This document shows positions 27,785-36,502 of a DNA stretch of 64,000 nucleotides, one piece after another. The notes under the pieces are model-generated. The model was not told where the DNA came from. It saw only the letters and a list, made by a program, of their open reading frames with translations, and did no database searches. The position numbers were made by a program, and so were the translations under genes. Location of the stretch: the NCBI RefSeq assembly GCF_037975445.1, contig NZ_CP150254.1, positions 1,920,001-1,984,000 of the forward strand, read 5' to 3'. The stretch is from Peribacillus sp. FSL P2-0133. Lineage in GTDB: Bacteria; Bacillota; Bacilli; Bacillales; DSM-1321. The number at the start of each line of letters is the position of its first letter. Position 1 is the stretch's first letter.

Positions 27785-28633
27785 ATGGTAAAAACGATAG
27801 GAGTAGTTGGAGCTGGAACAATGGGGAATGGGATTGCTCAGGTAGCTGCTGAGGCCGGTTATCAAGTCATACTTCAGGATATCGATGAAAAATATGTACA
27901 AGTAGGACTAGATGCAATAAAAAAAAATCTCCACAGTAAGGTCACTAAAGGAAAAATGGAAGAGAAAGAGGCTCAGGAGATATTATCGCGAATTCATGGC
28001 ACAGTGAACTTGCATGACTTGTCAGAAGTTGACGTTGTTATTGAGGCAATTATAGAAAAAATGGAAGTGAAAAAGGAAATATACAAACGCCTTGATTCAA
28101 TATGTAAAGAATTTACAGTTTTAGCATCAAATACTTCTGGTTTAAGTATTACGGAAATTGCAGGCTCTACGAACAGACCCGATAAGGTTATAGGACTGCA
28201 CTTTTTCAATCCAGTCCTTGTGATGGAGTTAGTAGAAATTATTAAAGGATCGCGTACTTCGGAGGAATCTATTCAGTTGATCAGTAATTTGGTTGATCGT
28301 ATAGGAAAAAAGAGTATTTTGGTTAATGACGCCCCTCTATTTGTAGTGAATCGTATATTAGCATCAATGCTTAATGAGGCAATCTTTCTTCGGTACGAAG
28401 GAACTGCTAGTGCTGAGGACATTGATCAAGCAATGATGTTAGGAGCAAATCATCCAATTGGTCCTTTAGCATTAGCAGATCTAATCGGACTTGATACGTT
28501 GTTATACGTCATTGAAACTTTATATTCCGAAACGGCAGATTCCAAGTATCGGCCATGCCCGTTACTTAAGAAATTAGTAAGGGCAGGACATCTTGGGAAA
28601 AAGAGTGGAATAGGCTTTTATAGTTATCAATAG
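27785..28633 (+). CDS. 3-hydroxyacyl-CoA (3-hydroxybutyryl-CoA) dehydrogenase
   Basis: A 282-residue NAD-dependent dehydrogenase with GAGTMGNGIAQ at the N-terminus and the catalytic histidine H139 in LHFFNPV, which oxidises 3-hydroxybutyryl-CoA-type esters. The ATG at 27785 follows AAAGGGGGAATTG; the in-frame TTG at 27749 would add a basic N-terminal extension before the Rossmann motif and is unlikely. It lies 97 bases after meaB. With the thiolase at 29414 it forms the end of a beta-oxidation route. Confidence 0.93.
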   Translation: MVKTIGVVGAGTMGNGIAQVAAEAGYQVILQDIDEKYVQVGLDAIKKNLHSKVTKGKMEEKEAQEILSRIHGTVNLHDLSEVDVVIEAIIEKMEVKKEIYKRLDSICKEFTVLASNTSGLSITEIAGSTNRPDKVIGLHFFNPVLVMELVEIIKGSRTSEESIQLISNLVDRIGKKSILVNDAPLFVVNRILASMLNEAIFLRYEGTASAEDIDQAMMLGANHPIGPLALADLIGLDTLLYVIETLYSETADSKYRPCPLLKKLVRAGHLGKKSGIGFYSYQ

Positions 28634-28725
28634 ATTAGTAATTTATCTGATTATAAAAATAAGTTTCTAAATCAAGCATTTCATATGTTTGTTAATGGGT
28701 ACAAAAAAAAAGCAGGGTGAAAATA

Positions 28726-29180
28726 ATGAACCATTGGGAGATATTATATCGTTCTCGTACGCATTCAGTTAGTGATGCCATAAGTAGGATTCGACCAAAT
28801 CAAAATATTTTTTTCCGGATATTGTAACGAATCACAAACTTTAGTAGAAGAATTGGTCAATCAGAAAGAACGTTTAAAAGGTTCTGCTTTATACATAAAT
28901 GTAGCAGGATGCCCTTTATTGTATGCAGTGCCCTATTTTCAAATCATTACATTTTTATCCACTTCAGGGTTAAAAAGTGCAATGGAAAAAGGAAACTGCG
29001 ATTAAGGTTACATCCTTAAAGTCTGAGATTGACTACGTTGTTACTGAATATGGAATTGCTTGTCTTTTCGGTAAGTCATTAAAAGATCGGGCAAAAGAAT
29101 TAATTTCTATAGACCATCTAGACATTCGTGATCAATTAGAGGAGCAATGGAAAAATCACAAAATGTTTATAACCAAATAG
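28726..29180 (+). pseudogene. Broken acetyl-CoA hydrolase/4-hydroxybutyrate CoA-transferase-type gene
   Basis: An ATG behind GCAGGGTGAAA begins a frame resembling the N-terminus of the AcetylCoA hydrolase/4-hydroxybutyrate CoA-transferase family (NHWEILYRSRTHSVSDAIS). Frameshifts occur near 28814 and 28970, and most of the central region is missing. The C-terminal signature DYVVTEYGIACLFGKSLKDR, ending KELISIDHLDIRDQLEEQW, is recognisable up to the stop at 29178-29180. Only about a third of the family's usual length (around 430-450 residues) remains. It once probably exchanged CoA between acids next to the dehydrogenase and thiolase. Confidence 0.8.
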
Positions 29181-29281
29181 AATTAAGAAGTTATCCTTTT
29201 TTTAAGGAATGGGTTCGCAATCAAATTGTACTTATGTATCACTTATTTTTACATTTATTCACAAAGGTAAAATATAATACC

Positions 29282-29324
29282 TTGACATATACCGTTAATT
29301 AATATCATGTACCTAATAACGGTA
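29282..29324 (+). promoter_or_regulatory. Thiolase promoter with perfect inverted repeat
   Basis: TTGACA (29282-29287) with a possible -10 TATCAT (29303-29308, 15-bp spacer). TACCGTTA (29290-29297) and TAACGGTA (29317-29324) form a perfect 8-bp inverted repeat that surrounds the -10, a position suited to a repressor. Confidence 0.55.
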
Positions 29325-29413
29325 TAAAATTAGAGGGTGAAATAAAGAAATGGAAAAGATGTTTTCCATCCATTAAATCGAATCAAACAACCTTCAATAA
29401 AGGAGAATGAATT

Positions 29414-30598
29414 ATGAGTAATGTTTACATTTTAGGTGGAGCTAGGACGCCATTCGGAAGTTTTGGAGGGGTATTAAAGGATGTTTCTGCCATCGATCTT
29501 GGAGTGATCGCAAGTAAAGGAGCCATTGAAAAAAGTAATATTTCAGTTGAAGAGGTTGAGCATGTTTTTGCAGGGAATGTGATACATACTTCGAAAAATG
29601 CCTCCTACCTATCCAGGCATATTGCTTTGAAAGCTGGGATTCCAATCGAGAGCCCCGCTTTAACTCTCAATCGTTTATGCGGTTCTGGATTGCAAGCGGT
29701 CGTATCGGCAGCTCAGTCGATCATTTTAAAGGATGCTGAAGTCGCTCTAGCCTTGGGAACCGAAAATATGAGCCAATCTCCTCACGTATTACGAGATGTC
29801 CGCTTTGGTACGGGTTTACAGTCTCCACAAATGGACGACATGCTTTGGGCGACTTTGAGCGATGAATATATAGGGTGCGGGATGGGAGCAACAGCGGAAA
29901 CTCTTGCTGAAAAATATGAACTAACCCGAGACGATCAAGATAGTTTGGCTGTCCAATCACACCAAAAATCAGCAAATGCCCAACTGACGGGGAGATTTCA
30001 ACAAGAGATTTCCCCTGTCACGATATTCACCAAAAAAGGAAAGGAAATAACCATTTTGGAAGATGAACATATTCGCCATAATACTTCAATGGAAGGATTA
30101 GCGAAACTGAAACCAACCTTTAAAAAGGATGGGACCGTAACGGCAGGTAATGCCAGTGGTATTAATGATGGGGCAGCTGCCTTAATACTTGGAAGTGAAT
30201 CCTTCCTTCAAACCAATCACAATGTGAAGCCATTGGCAAGAATTATATCCTGGGGGATTGCAGGGGTAGACCCAAATATTATGGGCATTGGACCAGTTCC
30301 TGCTAGTCAATTAGCTTTACGGAAAGTAGGACTCAATATTGAAGATATCGATTTGTTCGAAATCAATGAAGCATTCTCTGCCCAGTATCTTGCAGTAGAG
30401 AGAGAGCTTGGTTTGAAAAGGGAAAAAGTTAACGTCAATGGTGGAGCAATCGCATTAGGTCATCCAGTTGGGGCTAGTGGAGCTAGAATTATATATTCAT
30501 TGGCCCTAGAGTTAAAGAATCGAGGAAAGAAGTATGGACTAGCCTCCCTCTGTATTGGAGGAGGACAAGGAATCTCAGTAATCATTGAGGCTCTTTGA
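29414..30598 (+). CDS. Thiolase (acetyl-CoA C-acyltransferase)
   Basis: A 394-residue degradative/biosynthetic thiolase, cleaving 3-ketoacyl-CoA to acetyl-CoA and a shortened acyl-CoA or the reverse. The nucleophile C89 (NRLCGSGLQA), H350 (GHPVGASGAR) and C380 (CIGGGQG) are all present, as is NEAFSAQ. The start follows AAAGGAGAATGAATT. It has its own promoter with an inverted repeat. It is likely to work with the hydroxyacyl-CoA dehydrogenase at 27785. Confidence 0.95.
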   Translation: MSNVYILGGARTPFGSFGGVLKDVSAIDLGVIASKGAIEKSNISVEEVEHVFAGNVIHTSKNASYLSRHIALKAGIPIESPALTLNRLCGSGLQAVVSAAQSIILKDAEVALALGTENMSQSPHVLRDVRFGTGLQSPQMDDMLWATLSDEYIGCGMGATAETLAEKYELTRDDQDSLAVQSHQKSANAQLTGRFQQEISPVTIFTKKGKEITILEDEHIRHNTSMEGLAKLKPTFKKDGTVTAGNASGINDGAAALILGSESFLQTNHNVKPLARIISWGIAGVDPNIMGIGPVPASQLALRKVGLNIEDIDLFEINEAFSAQYLAVERELGLKREKVNVNGGAIALGHPVGASGARIIYSLALELKNRGKKYGLASLCIGGGQGISVIIEAL

Positions 30599-30690
30599 AC
30601 ATGTGTATAAAAAGAAAACGAGGTGATGGTTATGAAGAGTTTACAGCTACCGGTTGTGCAGCTTTCTAAAGAAAATGAATCTTTAAGACG

Positions 30691-30760
30691 GAAAATCGAA
30701 ACAAGTTTGCGAATCCTTATGTTGCCGCCTCTCATGGGATGGTGATGACGTGATTGACTA
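30691..30760 (+). pseudogene. C-terminal scrap of an acyl-CoA carboxylase carboxyltransferase
   Basis: About 20 codons read ENRNKFANPYVAASHGMV, close to RERFANPYVASANGIVDDVI at the end of the carboxyltransferase at 20686. A one-base loss then shifts the frame, and DDVID continues in another frame to a stop at 30758. It marks a deletion junction in the degraded stretch after the thiolase. Confidence 0.6.
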
Positions 30761-30768
30761 GAGATACA

Positions 30769-30960
30769 ATTACGACTGCAGATCCTGTAGCTCCTGAATT
30801 CTCAAATGGATTGTTTTTAGTATCTGGTAACTTAGGGGTAACAACCGGCACGTCAGTAGGTGGATTAGTTATATAAGGAATGGGTACACAGTACGTCGTA
30901 TTAGGAGGATTCCTATTCTTGATTTGAGTTTAGTATTTATTTTACTGAGATACCACATGC
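30769..30960 (+). pseudogene. Remnant of an MFS transporter
   Basis: The frame from 30769 reads APEFSNGLFLVSGNLGVTTG then TSVGGLVI, a stop, then GMGTQYVVLGGFLFLI and another stop. This pattern is typical of a late transmembrane pair in DHA1-type MFS efflux proteins. Several stops and loss of the rest make it non-functional. Confidence 0.6.
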
Positions 30961-31584
30961 ATAGTTCCATAAATCAATTTTCTGGATGGGAATCAATTCA
31001 ACATTCTGTAAAAGTTGCCTATCATTATTGATTTATTATCCCTGTCATATTTTCTTTGATAGGAATGCCAGGTTTCATGTGATAACTAGCCAAAAGAAGA
31101 ACCAAAGAAGTCGGTAAAGATCGACCCTGATGAAAATTACTTTATGGAAGGTTATATATAATGGCGACTCGCGTTAGAGGTCCAATCCCAGTTCCTACGG
31201 TCTATCCTTGACCGTTAAATACCTACTGCCAGTGAAGCGAACTTTGTAGAAGCTGGAGCTACATTATCTTGGAACAATGTAGTAGCTTATTCAGCGGCTT
31301 TAACTGATGATGGAGCGCAAGATATGGTTGCCAAGCATTCTATTACAGATCCGTTCACTCCGTTGGGAGTCCATGTATTTAATGCAAGGAAAAGAAAGAA
31401 CAAATGGAACAGTTATAAAATGGGCAGAATTGTTGGAGTCGAAAATGATCGATATTACATTGTGAGATTTAGCTGTGTAAGAAAAACGTGGATTGATAAA
31501 AATTGGATTTTTCGATGTTTAGAAAGGCTCCCTTTGGGGAGTTTTTTTTTTATCCCGGTTTGTTTAAGAGAGCTAACTTTCTAA
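30961..31584 (+). other. Degraded intergenic stretch with an unrecognised ORF remnant
   Basis: No intact gene is seen. From about 31150 a broken frame reads MATRVRGPIPVPTVYP, a stop, then EANFVEAGATLSWNNVVAYS, then TDDGAQDMVAKHSITDPFTP up to about 31380. This looks like protein-coding sequence in decay, but I do not recognise the family. The 86-codon frame from 31324 is its tail plus non-coding DNA. A T-rich hairpin (AGGCTCCCTTTGGGGAGTTTTTTTTT) near 31528-31553 resembles a terminator. Confidence 0.45.
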
Positions 31585-31591
31585 ATATTAA

Positions 31592-31645
31592 TTGACGATT
31601 AATCGTAAAAATATTATGATAATTCTATTAACGGCTATTTAGCGA
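31592..31645 (+). promoter_or_regulatory. Promoter and candidate operator of the NhaC gene at 31714
   Basis: TTGACG (31592-31597), 17-bp spacer, TATGAT (31615-31620). Just downstream, TAACGG (31629-31634) and TAGCGA (31640-31645) form a direct repeat with an 11-bp period. The same pattern, TAACGG-N5-TAACGA, lies at 34529-34545 between the regulator and the epimerase gene. Confidence 0.6.
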
Positions 31646-31713
31646 CATGTTATTCGTTTTAAATAGTCATCAAATAATAGAGTCATGAAAATTAATAACA
31701 AAGGGGATGCTTT

Positions 31714-33135
31714 ATGAAAAAAGAAATGTCATTCGGTGTAGCAATAATACCGCTCATCGTCATGATTGTAATGATGGCAATTACGGTGGTCTGGCTGGAA
31801 CAGGGTCCGCATATTCCACTTATTGTAGGCACATCAGCTGCTGCTATTGTTGCTTGGATTTCAGGTTATAAGTGGAACGAAATTGAAGAGTCTATGTACA
31901 AGGGAATACGTCTCGCCCTGCCAGCAGTCGTCATCATTATTCTAGTAGGGATGACAATCGGGGCTTGGATGGGCGGAGGAATTGTTGCCACCATGATATA
32001 TTATGGTCTTAAAATCCTCACTCCTTCATTTTTTCTTGTTAGCATTTCCGTTATTTGTGCAGTGGTATCATTGGCAATCGGCAGTTCTTGGTCAACGATG
32101 GGGACAATCGGTGTTGCTGGGATGGGGATTGGTCTAAGTATGGGAATACCAGCACCAATGATTGCGGGGGCTATTATTTCAGGCTCATATTTTGGTGACA
32201 AAATGTCACCGCTTTCAGACACGACCAATCTTGCATCCGGACTTACAGGGACAGATTTATTCGTGCATATTCGCCATATGCTTTACACGACGATTCCAGG
32301 ATTTATCATTGCCTTGGTTATATACGCCATTCTTGGGAATGATTTTGGTAAAGGAGATATGAATGCTGAGAATATTGAACAAACGATGCGTGTATTGCAG
32401 GATAGCTTTGTCATTTCTCCGTTTCTATTGATCATTCCGTTAATCGTCATTATTCTAGTTGCTAAAAAAGTTCCAGCCATTCCAGCGTTGATTATAGGGG
32501 TGTTGCTCGGCTTCTTATCACAAATTTTCATTCAAGGAGGCAACATGGCTGATGCAATAGCAGCTTTGCAAAGCGGCTTCGTGATTGATACGGGCAATAA
32601 TATGGTCGACAAGCTATTTAACGGCGGCGGATTGGATTCAATGATGTACACCGTGTCCATGACGATTGTTGCAATGACATTTGGTGGAATACTTGAAAAC
32701 ACAGGCATGCTTCAAGCGATCGTAAAGCAAATATTAAAATTCGCAAAAACATCGAGAAGTGTAGTTGCGTCAACAGTTTTATCATGCTTTGCGACGAATG
32801 TAACATGCTCAGAACAATATATTTCCATCGTCATTCCTTCACGTATGTATGTAAAAGCTTACCGAGATAAAGGACTTCACTCGAAGAACCTATCCCGTGC
32901 ACTTGAGGATGGCGGAACATTGACTTCAGTATTTGTTCCTTGGAATACTTGCGGAGTATTTATCCTTGCAACACTTGGTGTGCATGCATTCGATTATGCA
33001 CCATATGCGATTCTGAATTTTATCATCCCAGTTATTTCTATCATTTATGCGATGACTGGCTTTACCATTACGAAATTGACAGAAGCCGAAATTCAGAATA
33101 TCAAGAAAGAAGAGGAAGCAACTTTACCTATATGA
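31714..33135 (+). CDS. NhaC-family Na+/H+ antiporter-like transporter, paralog 1
   Basis: A 473-residue integral membrane protein with about 11-12 hydrophobic helices and the NhaC motif SYFGDKMSPLSDTTNLASG. NhaC proteins exchange sodium for protons, but members in catabolic operons often carry organic anions or amino acids (MleN is malate/lactate, TyrP-like uses are proposed). The start follows AAAGGGGATG. It lies beside a divergent catabolic regulator and an epimerase/GNAT pair, so a substrate carrier role is plausible. A paralog is at 44875. Confidence 0.88.
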   Translation: MKKEMSFGVAIIPLIVMIVMMAITVVWLEQGPHIPLIVGTSAAAIVAWISGYKWNEIEESMYKGIRLALPAVVIIILVGMTIGAWMGGGIVATMIYYGLKILTPSFFLVSISVICAVVSLAIGSSWSTMGTIGVAGMGIGLSMGIPAPMIAGAIISGSYFGDKMSPLSDTTNLASGLTGTDLFVHIRHMLYTTIPGFIIALVIYAILGNDFGKGDMNAENIEQTMRVLQDSFVISPFLLIIPLIVIILVAKKVPAIPALIIGVLLGFLSQIFIQGGNMADAIAALQSGFVIDTGNNMVDKLFNGGGLDSMMYTVSMTIVAMTFGGILENTGMLQAIVKQILKFAKTSRSVVASTVLSCFATNVTCSEQYISIVIPSRMYVKAYRDKGLHSKNLSRALEDGGTLTSVFVPWNTCGVFILATLGVHAFDYAPYAILNFIIPVISIIYAMTGFTITKLTEAEIQNIKKEEEATLPI

Positions 33136-33190
33136 AAAACTTGCCAAATTTTAAATATGACCTGCAATAAAGCAAGAGACCTCTAGCGAA

Positions 33191-33224
33191 GAAAGGTTCC
33201 TTCCAAAAGAACCTTTCTCTACAT
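33191..33224 (+). terminator. Terminator between convergent NhaC and regulator genes
   Basis: GAAAGGTTC (33191-33199) pairs perfectly with GAACCTTTC (33209-33217) around a 9-nt loop. The downstream tract is TCTACATTTA, so termination may be moderate. Confidence 0.65.
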
Positions 33225-33230
33225 TTAAAT

Positions 33231-34490
33231 CTAGTATACTGGCAAATTAAGTTCATAAACAGCTCTGGGGCGTCCCTTCGAATAGGTCATTTCTTCACCG
33301 ACGATGGTGACATGCCCATGATCGGATAGCTTTTTTAAAATTCTTTCAGTAGTACGACGGGTCACCTGTAAATAATCCTCTAGTTCAGCAGCTGTGAATT
33401 GGACGGATTGGCGGGAATGACTGAACTGGATGATTTTAGATATGTTTGCAGGACTCAATTTTGTCTGTTTGGCAACCTGAAGAAGTTCGGGATGGTCGTT
33501 TTTCAAGCGTTGCTGTTTGGTTTGCTGTGGAATCGGTCCAAGCAAATCTTTGTCTTCCGTGAGAATGTATCCGCATTTGTACTCACTATGTTTTTCAGCA
33601 AATCCGAGGGCAATCCTTGCATGACGATCTGCATCCATAATGGTTGAACCATATCCGAAACCAACTTTACTCTTGTTCTTGAATTTGTCAAAAAAATAAT
33701 TCAGGCCGTTTTTCTTTATCAACGATTCGATTTCACCACGAGTGCTGTACAGGATGAAGTGGAAGTCTTCAAGAAGCTGAACCGAGGCTTGTATTTCATG
33801 TGCTAAACCATCTACCAGTTCATGAGTGTTCGCTTCATCCGATATGACATAGCAAACGGCAATCTGTGAAGATCTGCTTTTAATTAGTTCTGTATTGGCT
33901 TTAATATCCTGCAGCGCTTTAAAGATGGAGCTTCGAGGATCAACCATGCGCATGGATGGTACCCCAATAAGTTGCAGTTGATCAAATACAGAATGGATGC
34001 TTGTTAATGCAAGATCAATGAAACCCTCCTTCCAAAGTTCATAATGGTAAGAAGTGATCAGTGAAATATCAAATGAGTCATTCAGCATCTCCTGATAATC
34101 CATGATATAGCTTGGATCCATCTCGATTTCGAGGTCAGTTAATACGTTCTTTACGATCAAGGCGTTGCTAACATCGACGGAAATTCGATGAGGAGAGATT
34201 TTTTTATGATAAAGCACGGATAGTAAGGAAGAAGCGACCGACATTTCATCTTGTGCTAAATAAAAAGATGGAATCGGAAGGTGCTCATGATATTTTTTTG
34301 AAAAGTAGTACGGCAACGCCCCGGAGAACAACACAGCATCACACGGCTTGAGTTTCTTAACAAGCATACCGGCCTCAGTTGGTTTCTCATATACATAGGC
34401 GTCGAAATCAATTTCAGCAATTTCGGATGTGATGGATTCAATTCTTTCGATAAATTCAGTGGAACCAATGACAGCAATTCTTGTATTCAT
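33231..34490 (-). CDS. Three-part transcriptional regulator (sensor-like N-terminus, GGDEF-like, winged helix)
   Basis: A 419-residue cytoplasmic regulator. The N-terminal half (about 1-210) has an alpha/beta pattern (MNTRIAVIGSTEFIERIES) resembling PrpR-N-type effector domains. The middle (about 215-340) has the degenerate GGDEF-like pattern of CdaR/PucR proteins (VGFGYGSTIMDADRHARIAL). The C-terminus is a winged helix (RRTTERILKKLSDHGHVTI) with a KGRPRAVYELN end. A related 439-residue protein is at 36986. It is divergent from the epimerase gene at 34596 and convergent with the NhaC gene, and probably controls both through TAACGG-N5-TARCGA sites. The ligand is unknown. Confidence 0.75.
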   Translation of the reverse strand: MNTRIAVIGSTEFIERIESITSEIAEIDFDAYVYEKPTEAGMLVKKLKPCDAVLFSGALPYYFSKKYHEHLPIPSFYLAQDEMSVASSLLSVLYHKKISPHRISVDVSNALIVKNVLTDLEIEMDPSYIMDYQEMLNDSFDISLITSYHYELWKEGFIDLALTSIHSVFDQLQLIGVPSMRMVDPRSSIFKALQDIKANTELIKSRSSQIAVCYVISDEANTHELVDGLAHEIQASVQLLEDFHFILYSTRGEIESLIKKNGLNYFFDKFKNKSKVGFGYGSTIMDADRHARIALGFAEKHSEYKCGYILTEDKDLLGPIPQQTKQQRLKNDHPELLQVAKQTKLSPANISKIIQFSHSRQSVQFTAAELEDYLQVTRRTTERILKKLSDHGHVTIVGEEMTYSKGRPRAVYELNLPVY

Positions 34491-34528
34491 TGTTAACCTC
34501 CAAGTGAAACAGCTAATGTATTCTTAAA

Positions 34529-34545
34529 TAACGGTTTATTAACGA
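34529..34545 (+). promoter_or_regulatory. Candidate operator between regulator and epimerase genes
   Basis: TAACGG (34529-34534) and TAACGA (34540-34545) repeat with an 11-bp period, like TAACGG/TAGCGA at 31629-31645. The position, in the divergent promoter region of the 419-residue regulator, suggests auto-regulation and control of the epimerase operon. Confidence 0.5.
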
Positions 34546-34595
34546 CAACTATATCAAACTCGTACAATCTTGTGAATCGAAAGGGAGTATTAGAA

Positions 34596-35705
34596 ATGAA
34601 AATTACAGCGATCCACCTTTATGCAATCCATCTGCCTCTTAAAGAGCCCTTTGTGGTTAGTTACCATACTTACGAATTTATGCCCTCGATCATTGTCAAA
34701 ATAGAGACGGATGAAGGGTTTGTTGGGTACGGGGAAGGTGTGGCAGACGAACATGTGACTGGTGAGATTCTGGAAGGGACCTACCAGGTGTTGAAAAATA
34801 CGTTGGGCCCCATACTGTTAGGCAAGAATCCATTTGAAATCGAAAGGCTTCATGATTTGATGGACAAAGCGATTTATGGAGCTCCTACAGCTAAGGCGGC
34901 CATTGACATTGCCTGCTTTGATATCATGGGAAAGAAGCTGGGGCAGCCAGTCTACCAGTTAATCGGGGGACGTTATCATGATGAGTTCCCTATTACCCAT
35001 GTCTTAAGTATAGCTCCTCCTGAAAAAATGGCCGAAGAAGCGGCAGTTATGGTTGAGCAGGGCTATCAGTCATTTAAAATGAAGGTTGGCACCAATGTCA
35101 GTGAAGATGTGGCACGCATTCAAGCTGTCCGCGACCGTGTAGGTGATAATATCGCTATACGTGCAGATGTTAATCAAGGATGGCGGAACAGTGCTGTAAC
35201 TCTTGTAGCGATTGATCAATTGCGTGAATGCCAGCTTGATTGGCTTGAACAACCGGTAGCTGCCGATGACATCGATGGGATGGTTGAAATAAAATCGAAG
35301 TCTACGATTCCGCTGATGATTGATGAGGGATTAAAGGGCACACGGGAAATGCGCGAAATTATCCAGAAACGAGCAGCCGATAAAGTGAATATTAAACTGA
35401 TGAAATGCGGTGGTATATATCCGGCAATAAAGCTAGCCCACCAAGCAGAGCTTGCTGGGTTAGAATGTCAGATTGGCTCAATGGTAGAATCATCCATTGG
35501 TTCTGCAGCTGGCTTCCATGTCGCATTTTCAAAAAAGGTGATCACAAGCGTGGAACTCACTGGTCCATTGAAATTCTCCAGGGATGTAGGGAATCTTTAT
35601 TATGATGTACCATATATTAGGTTGACCGAAAAACCAGGATTAGGTGTAGCGATAAATGAAGAAACGCTAGTTGATTTAACAGTTTTTCAGGATGTCATCC
35701 AATAA
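34596..35705 (+). CDS. Enolase-superfamily enzyme (dipeptide epimerase/N-acylamino acid racemase-like)
   Basis: A 369-residue member of the muconate-lactonising-enzyme subgroup. Catalytic residues are visible: K161-x-K163 (FKMKVG), metal ligands D191 (RADVNQGW), E218 (WLEQPV) and D243 (MIDEGLKG), and K267 in NIKLMKCGG. Two lysines on opposite faces fit 1,1-proton transfer, i.e. epimerisation or racemisation. The KLMKCGG and GSMVESSIG segments favour dipeptide epimerases, but the GNAT gene downstream recalls N-succinylamino acid racemase operons of Geobacillus. The ATG at 34596 follows AAAGGGAG; an in-frame ATG at 34572 precedes that site. Confidence 0.88.
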   Translation: MKITAIHLYAIHLPLKEPFVVSYHTYEFMPSIIVKIETDEGFVGYGEGVADEHVTGEILEGTYQVLKNTLGPILLGKNPFEIERLHDLMDKAIYGAPTAKAAIDIACFDIMGKKLGQPVYQLIGGRYHDEFPITHVLSIAPPEKMAEEAAVMVEQGYQSFKMKVGTNVSEDVARIQAVRDRVGDNIAIRADVNQGWRNSAVTLVAIDQLRECQLDWLEQPVAADDIDGMVEIKSKSTIPLMIDEGLKGTREMREIIQKRAADKVNIKLMKCGGIYPAIKLAHQAELAGLECQIGSMVESSIGSAAGFHVAFSKKVITSVELTGPLKFSRDVGNLYYDVPYIRLTEKPGLGVAINEETLVDLTVFQDVIQ

Positions 35706-35719
35706 AAGGGGGAGCAACT

Positions 35720-36448
35720 TTGGAATTGATTTATGAGGGTACCATCAGTAAGGATAAAAATCATAAACGTTATGAGGTCAGAAAATTAGTGTTGGGGGAT
35801 TTAACCGATATTTTGCAAGTTCAAGAACAGGTCGTTCACCATTTGACCGATAAAGGTGTACTTCAACCGCTTACTAAGGAAGAGTTTCAATATATTCTAG
35901 AAGGAAATGGGCTCATGATTGGAGCATACGTTGGTGAAGAACTCATTGCATTCCGGGCGTTGCTGGCTCCGCCTATTGATGAGGAACATCTAGGGAGAGA
36001 TTTCGGAATGATGGAAAACGAGCTGTCGGAAGTGATTTATCAGGAAATTTCAAACGTACTGCCTGCATACAGGGGAAACAAACTGCAACAGACACTTGCA
36101 ACGTTGATCATGGAGGAGTTGAACAAGCAGGAGTCGCCTTACCGATATGTATGCTGTACAGTTGCGCCTTTTAACATTCCCAGTTTAAAAGATAAAATTG
36201 CCCAAGGAATGGAAATTGTGGCGTTAAAAGAGAAATATGGCGGGCAATTGCGTTATATATTTGTCAAGGAATTGTCTGTAGTGGACGCATCTCCATGGCA
36301 GGAAATCCAGATCATTGAGATGAATGATATAGCATCCCAGCAAGGAATTATTGCAAAAGGTTGGCGTGGATTTAAAATGGAAGAACAGGAAGGAAAACAG
36401 TTAGTCTTTTATGGTAGTAAGCATAATAGGAAAGCTGCCAATAGCTAG
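35720..36448 (+). CDS. GNAT-family N-acyltransferase
   Basis: A 242-residue acyltransferase with a GNAT-like core. VRKLVLGDLTDILQVQEQVV lies near the N-terminus and PAYRGNKLQQTLATLIMEEL forms the acyl-CoA-binding loop (R/Q-x-x-G-x-x type). It starts with TTG behind AAAAGGGGGAG, only 14 bases after the epimerase stop, so the two are cotranscribed. In known Bacillaceae D-amino acid conversion, a GNAT enzyme succinylates a D-amino acid before racemisation; this gene pair could do the same. The acyl donor and acceptor are unproven. Confidence 0.78.
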   Translation: MELIYEGTISKDKNHKRYEVRKLVLGDLTDILQVQEQVVHHLTDKGVLQPLTKEEFQYILEGNGLMIGAYVGEELIAFRALLAPPIDEEHLGRDFGMMENELSEVIYQEISNVLPAYRGNKLQQTLATLIMEELNKQESPYRYVCCTVAPFNIPSLKDKIAQGMEIVALKEKYGGQLRYIFVKELSVVDASPWQEIQIIEMNDIASQQGIIAKGWRGFKMEEQEGKQLVFYGSKHNRKAANS

Positions 36449-36475
36449 CGAGTTATTATAATATCTTTGAGTCGG

Positions 36476-36502
36476 AAAGAGCAAATACATTGCTCTTTTT
36501 CT
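36476..36502 (+). terminator. Intrinsic terminator after the GNAT gene
   Basis: AAAGAGCAA (36476-36484) pairs with TTGCTCTTT (36490-36498), followed by TTCTTATTTT. Confidence 0.85.

Noticed and set aside
28977-29180. Intact 67-codon gene
   Set aside because: It is the C-terminal fragment of a CoA-transferase whose N-terminus is found upstream in another frame.
31324-31584. 86-codon plus-strand gene
   Set aside because: It has no ribosome binding site, its start continues an upstream broken frame and its end runs through a terminator-like hairpin; treated as part of a decayed region.
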